Shown here piece after piece: positions 60,082 through 64,000 of a stretch of 64,000 nucleotides of DNA (position 1 is the stretch's first letter; every line of letters starts with the position of its first letter). The notes beneath the pieces were generated by a model. The model saw nothing but the letters and a program-made list of their open reading frames with translations, ran no database searches and had not been told where the DNA came from. The stretch lies in NCBI RefSeq assembly GCF_026339735.1, contig NZ_JAPEQG010000002.1, positions 1 to 64,000 of the forward strand. The letters run 5' to 3'. Origin of the DNA: Streptomyces sp. NBC_01669 (GTDB taxonomy: Bacteria > Actinomycetota > Actinomycetes > Streptomycetales > Streptomycetaceae). Position numbers and translations under genes: made by a program.

Positions 60082-62841
60082 TCAGTCAGTGGTGCGCGCC
60101 ACGACCTCGGAGATCACCGGGGCCGGGCTCCCGGTCTTCCACAGCAAGCGCACCGTGTCGGCCTTGATGCCGTGCGCGGGCAGGCGCGTGTACGGCCCTG
60201 ACAGCGCCCCGATGGTCCGCCACGCATCGCCGTCCTTGACCTGTACCAGGGCCTTGGAGCGGCTGTCGCCGGGCTGGAGGACCAGCACCGAGTCCAGCGA
60301 CTTCGCCTCCGGCAGCTTCACGACGAGTGCGTCGCCGTTGGCCGGCGGACCGTCGGCGCGGTAGGCGGTGTCCAGGTCCCCGTCCGCCACGGCTTCCAGC
60401 GATGAGCCCTGCGCGGCAGCCGGGGAACCGGAAACCCCGCTGTTGGCCCCACCGACGACGTTAATCTCGGCAGCCGTGGTCCACGGGTTGCCGTTCACTT
60501 CGCTGAGCGCGCGCAGCCGGACGTAGTGCGCGCTGACCGGGGTGAAGCAGGCCTTCTTTTCCTCGGCCGTGTTGGTCCAGGTTCCGGTGGCGACCGGGTT
60601 GCCCCAGTTGGTGCCATCCTTGCTGGTGTACACCTCGTACTTGGCGATGCGGCCGTTGCCATTGTCCTGGCGTGGCAGGTAGGTCAGGCAGGACACAGAC
60701 TTGTCGGCGCCGAGGTTGAGCTGGATCTCGTGCGGCATCGGGTCGGAGGTGCCGGACCACTTGGTGTGCCAGAAGGTGTCCGGGTCGCCGTCGACGGCGT
60801 TGGTGGCCGGGGCGTTCTCGCCGACGGTCTCCTGGCTGTCCGCATAGGTCACCGACAACATGCTCTTCTTGATGCCGAGTGCGGCGTCGTACTCTTTCGT
60901 GGCCTGCTTCACGAATGCGTCCACTACCCGGTCGCCGACCCGGACGTTTTGCGTGGTGCCGGGGCGGGGGTGTGTGGAGGCCGCCTTGACCAGACCGGGC
61001 AGCGCCTGCCGGTCGGCCCACGCGCCGGCCGCGTCTCCCGCCTGCTGGCTCTTCAGCATGTCCAGGGCCGTAACCATGGCCGTTCCCCAGTCGGCCGCGG
61101 AGTCCAGCCACGGCGCGGCATCGGTGAGGAAGCCCTGCTGACTCTGCGCCAGATCCGCACGCAGCACGGCGGGGCCCTCGGCGACGGCCGTCAGCCGGGG
61201 ACGCAACGCGTGCACTGCCTGGACCGGGTCGGTCGGCCAGGCCGCCCAGAACTCCTTGATCGCCGCGGCCAGCTCCGGGGCCTGCGCCTTCTGGAGCGGA
61301 GAGGTGGTGTTGAGATCGGCGAATGCCCGCAGGGCGGCGGTGGTCGCCGGGTCTCCGCCGGCGAGCTCCGAGAGGGACGCGGCCCAGGAGCTCTGCGGTT
61401 CGTAGGCCTCGGCGTTCCAGAGGTAGTCCGCCACCGTGAACAGGGCGATCCTTGACGCATACGACTGGTTCATCGGATTCGCGGTGAGACCCGCGAGCTG
61501 CCCGGCCACGCCCGCTTCACGCCCGGTGTACGGGGCGAGAAGCAGGCGATCGCTGAGGTAGTCGTTGACCGGGTAGTTGTCCCAGAGCAGGATCTTGTGC
61601 CCGAAGACCTTCTCGGCTTGCTGCGCCTGGGCGGTCGTGATGCTGCCCGCGATCACACCTTCACCGGTCCACCCCATCAGAACACGGGGGTCCAGCTGTT
61701 CTCTGAGGGCGGTCTTGTACGTGCTGTTCCCGGTGTCGGCGTACTCAATCGGCACCGTCTGCAGCGGCTTGGCACCGGCGTGGGTGTCGATGAAGTCCTT
61801 CTGCACCCGGTTGAGCAGGTAGGACTGCGCGGCCCCGGCCGCGGCGGCGTTGGTGCCGAACTTCGTCTTGTCGCTGGCGCAGACGGGGTTGTAGCCGATG
61901 TCGTCCAGCGGGATGGAGAAGGAGCGCACACCGATGTCCCACAGTGACTGGAACTTGGCCACGAGTGCTTTCTCGTCCGCGTCGGAGCTGTAACAGACGT
62001 CCAGGCCGGGCGAGAGCGCGTAGGTGAACGCCATGTGGTCGACGGTGGCCCGGTCGGACAGGCTCTTGATCACCGCGAGTTTGTCGGCCGGATACTGATC
62101 ACGCCACTTCGCGCGCAGGTAGGGGTCGTCCTTGGGCGAGTACACATAGATGTTCATCTTGTGCGCCGCGGAGAAGTCGAGGATGTCCAGTCGCGCCGGA
62201 TCCGACCACGGCGTTCCGTAGAAGCCTTCGATGGTGCCGCGCAACGGGGTGGACGGCCAGTCCCGCACGGCCAGCCCGGCAAAAGTGCGCTGGGGGTCCT
62301 TGCCTTCGGGCAGCACGATCTGACGGAGTGTCTGGGCGGCGTAGAACGTTCCCGCGTGATCGGCCCCGGCCAGCACGATCGTCTGCTGCCCGGCGCCCAG
62401 CTCATAGCCTTCGGCGGGCAGACCGCCGACGCCCGGGAGCCCGAGTTCGGACAGCGCGTGCGCGGACCCGGGAGTCTCGTCCGGGCCACCGACGTACACC
62501 GTGAGGTTCTCGCCCTCAACGGGGTGGTCGGCGCGGACGATGTCGTGGGCGCCCGCGGCGCGCAGGAGCTCTTCGGTCACCCTGATCGCCGACGGATCGG
62601 CAGAGGCTCCGGCGATCAGCGTCACCACAGGAGTGACGGTGACATGCCCGCCCTGCGGGGTGACGGATCGGGGCTTGGGGAAGATCTGCGGTGTCCTCAC
62701 CGCTGCTTGCTGCGGTGCGCTCTCCGCTGCGTGTGCCGTCCACTGGATTCCGGGCAACGCGACGCCCGCCGTTATGGCGAGCGCGGCGCCGGCCGCCAGC
62801 ACCACCCGTCTGACGCGTGGCAAACCGTTCGACTGCTCCAT
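60082..62841 (-). CDS. Secreted GH84 beta-N-acetylhexosaminidase
   Basis: A 919-aa secreted enzyme. The signal peptide (residues 1-39) has R-V-R-R, a long hydrophobic core and A-H-A before the cut. Next is a GH20-like N-terminal domain (about 50-170), then a GH84 barrel starting L-R-G-T-I-E-G-F-Y-G-T-P-W, with the catalytic pair D313-D314 in I-P-L-D-D-I-G-Y. A discoidin-like F5/8-C domain is about 650-790 (A-V-D-G-D-P-D-T-F-W-H-T, W-N-P-like N-W-G-N-P). It removes N-acetylglucosamine by substrate-assisted catalysis. AAGGAGA lies seven bases before ATG 62841. A DasR-type site upstream fits control by amino-sugar availability. Confidence 0.92.
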   Translation of the reverse strand: MEQSNGLPRVRRVVLAAGAALAITAGVALPGIQWTAHAAESAPQQAAVRTPQIFPKPRSVTPQGGHVTVTPVVTLIAGASADPSAIRVTEELLRAAGAHDIVRADHPVEGENLTVYVGGPDETPGSAHALSELGLPGVGGLPAEGYELGAGQQTIVLAGADHAGTFYAAQTLRQIVLPEGKDPQRTFAGLAVRDWPSTPLRGTIEGFYGTPWSDPARLDILDFSAAHKMNIYVYSPKDDPYLRAKWRDQYPADKLAVIKSLSDRATVDHMAFTYALSPGLDVCYSSDADEKALVAKFQSLWDIGVRSFSIPLDDIGYNPVCASDKTKFGTNAAAAGAAQSYLLNRVQKDFIDTHAGAKPLQTVPIEYADTGNSTYKTALREQLDPRVLMGWTGEGVIAGSITTAQAQQAEKVFGHKILLWDNYPVNDYLSDRLLLAPYTGREAGVAGQLAGLTANPMNQSYASRIALFTVADYLWNAEAYEPQSSWAASLSELAGGDPATTAALRAFADLNTTSPLQKAQAPELAAAIKEFWAAWPTDPVQAVHALRPRLTAVAEGPAVLRADLAQSQQGFLTDAAPWLDSAADWGTAMVTALDMLKSQQAGDAAGAWADRQALPGLVKAASTHPRPGTTQNVRVGDRVVDAFVKQATKEYDAALGIKKSMLSVTYADSQETVGENAPATNAVDGDPDTFWHTKWSGTSDPMPHEIQLNLGADKSVSCLTYLPRQDNGNGRIAKYEVYTSKDGTNWGNPVATGTWTNTAEEKKACFTPVSAHYVRLRALSEVNGNPWTTAAEINVVGGANSGVSGSPAAAQGSSLEAVADGDLDTAYRADGPPANGDALVVKLPEAKSLDSVLVLQPGDSRSKALVQVKDGDAWRTIGALSGPYTRLPAHGIKADTVRLLWKTGSPAPVISEVVARTTD

Positions 62842-63068
62842 GAGACATCTCTCCTTGCTCTGCTGTCCGGCTTGTTGCTGCGCATGCTGTCCCGGCCTGC
62901 GACGCCGGGCAGATGTCGGCAGCCACCAGACGGTCGGGGCGACCATCAGACTTGACGACTCGCCGTTGCTGCCGAGAACTTCGGATCACGGTGCGTCCTG
63001 CGCAGGCATCCAGTGCGGATCGCGCGAGCAGTGCAACCGGCGGGCCGGAGTGCCACTCACGGGACGAC

Positions 63069-63084
63069 AGTGGTCTAGACAACA
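63069..63084. promoter_or_regulatory. DasR-responsive element (dre)-like site
   Basis: AGTGGTCTAGACAACA matches the dre consensus A-C/G-T-G-G-T-C-T-A-G-A-C-C-A-G/C-T at most positions, with the central TGGTCTAGAC intact. It lies about 228 bp upstream of the GH84 start. DasR represses N-acetylglucosamine and chitin genes in Streptomyces. Confidence 0.7.
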
Positions 63085-63308
63085 ACGTAGTGGGCGCCGA
63101 ATTCCACCGTCAATACCGGATCGATGTGCTCAATTTTTGGATTCACACCGGGGTAAGGATGCTCGTTTCCGGCTGCCTGCAACAGTCGTGGGCCCGGCGC
63201 GGCCCAGCCCACGCAGAAAGGCCCGGCACGGCGGAACGCGGGAGCTGGTGCCGCCCGGGAGGCGGGCCATGACAGTCGGCGGGCCGTCCGCCTCCGCACG
63301 GAGCCTGG

Positions 63309-63518
63309 TCAGGCGCCGGGACGGAAGGCGGCGACGAAACCGGTCGAAGGCCGGACGAAGTTCAGCCGGCTCACGAACTCCAGCGCCTCCGGGGCGCCGA
63401 CGAGCCGGTCCATCAAATCCCGTACGGCGCGCGGACGCAGTCGTTCACGAGTCGTTCGTCGTGCCCGGCTATGCCGGATGCCCACCTCGACCGGACCATT
63501 GGCATCGCGGAGTGGCAC
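63309..63518 (-). pseudogene. Unidentified C-terminal gene fragment
   Basis: The frame ends R-D-L-M-D-R-L-V-G-A-P-E-A-L-E-F-V-S-R-L then N-F-V-R-P-S-T-G-F-V-A-A-F. This is protein-like sequence with good codon bias, but there is no credible start and I do not recognise it. Confidence 0.3.
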
Positions 63519-63597
63519 AGTGCTCCGTCGCCCCGGTGAAAACGACGGCGAAACAATCGACGTCGTTCGCCTGCGTCACTCAGCCAAAGTGCCGTGG

Positions 63598-63958
63598 TAG
63601 GGCACTGTCACGTTGGCTGATCGGGGTGAGATGATCTGGCGGCTGGTCGTGTTGGGGCTGAAAATCCCCGCTGGGGCCACCGCCGCATCCAGGGCGAACC
63701 GGCCCGACCCGGGCACCCCATCGCGGCCTCCACGGTCTGGGAAATCCTGCACGCAGCAGGCATCGACCCGGCCCCGCGCCGCTCCGGCCCCACCTGACGC
63801 GGCTTCCTCACGGCGTAGGCTCAGGGGGTCCTTGCCGCGGACTTCTGCCCTATCGACACGGCCTGGGGCAAGCGTCTGTACGCGATGGCGTTCATCGAGC
63901 ACGGCACCCGGAGACTGCACATCACCGGGGTGAGGGCGCACCTGAAGTTCCCCCGCTG
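63598..63958 (+). pseudogene. Decayed transposase remnant with IS6-like end
   Basis: GGCACTGTCACGTTGGC (63600) and GAGATGATC (63627) resemble the IS6 left end at 50774. From 63721 the frame reads S-T-V-W-E-I-L-H-A-A-G-I-D-P-A-P-R. An in-frame TGA and TAG follow, then L-A-A-D-F-C-P-I-D-T, then F-I-E-H-G-T-R-R-L-H-I-T-G-V. This parallels the transposase at 57375. It is a mosaic of two element types and dead. Confidence 0.6.
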
Positions 63959-64000
63959 AAGTGGACAGCCTGATACTGGGACGGATCGGTCCCGGAGAAA

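Overview
The window is high-GC actinobacterial DNA, almost certainly from Streptomyces. It has GTG starts, strong GC bias at third codon positions, a Streptomyces-type gas-vesicle block, a replication-relaxation family protein, SpoIIE-type PP2C phosphatases and many actinobacterial insertion sequences. It reads as an accessory region (chromosome arm, integrated element or large plasmid). Intact genes sit among broken genes, transposon remnants and long repeats. I count roughly fifteen genes that are truncated, frameshifted or interrupted.

Layout. (1) 1-4.2 kb: the 3' end of a helicase-associated-repeat gene, then a two-gene unit. A small alpha-helical protein and a STAND/NLR ATPase with ten nearly identical TPR units share a G-P-x-Q-G-S-G-T-Q-N-N-x-F motif. 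(2) 4.2-13.2 kb: plasmid-type and polymorphic-toxin-immunity genes (SMI1/KNR4, Imm10, replication-relaxation protein), an IS3 element between two broken small genes, and a seven-repeat lectin-like beta-propeller. (3) 13.3-25.4 kb: a truncated IS3 element fused to a helicase fragment, the first of two PP2C phosphatases, a TetR-agmatinase-cytosine/purine permease locus with clear operators and a terminator, a DEAH helicase lacking its N-terminal Q-motif region, and a complete IS5-type element with a passenger gene. (4) 25.5-50.7 kb: a decayed stress island holding PRC-barrel, DUF488, three hemerythrin-like genes (one dead), DUF6328, CBS, a MnhC/MnhD-like pair, Ku, a DNA-ligase fragment, the second PP2C phosphatase, small acidic or basic stress proteins, and a gvpF-gvpG-gvpY-gvpZ remnant. 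Ku is split by an IS200/IS605-type element carrying TnpA and TnpB. (5) 50.7-54 kb: an IS6 fragment, a complete RNA polymerase alpha-subunit gene (rpoA) away from any ribosomal operon, a plasmid-type small protein and a Nudix pseudogene. (6) 54.2-64 kb: TetR plus alkylsulfatase plus a truncated DUF1254 gene, an integrase-type transposase, a DUF1963 pseudogene, and a secreted GH84 hexosaminidase with a DasR-like site upstream and a strong terminator downstream.

How the parts relate. Duplications structure the region: 1.4-kb direct repeats carrying the PP2C genes 21.5 kb apart, a roughly 290-bp inverted repeat (14.8 and 38.8 kb), a roughly 73-bp inverted repeat (5.1 and 58.8 kb), three copies of a 74-aa gene family, and three relatives of one helicase. 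Recombination between these could delete or invert large blocks. The most interesting functional units are the NLR/effector pair at 0.8-4.2 kb, the orphan rpoA, and the TnpB element whose presumed guide would be Ku sequence.
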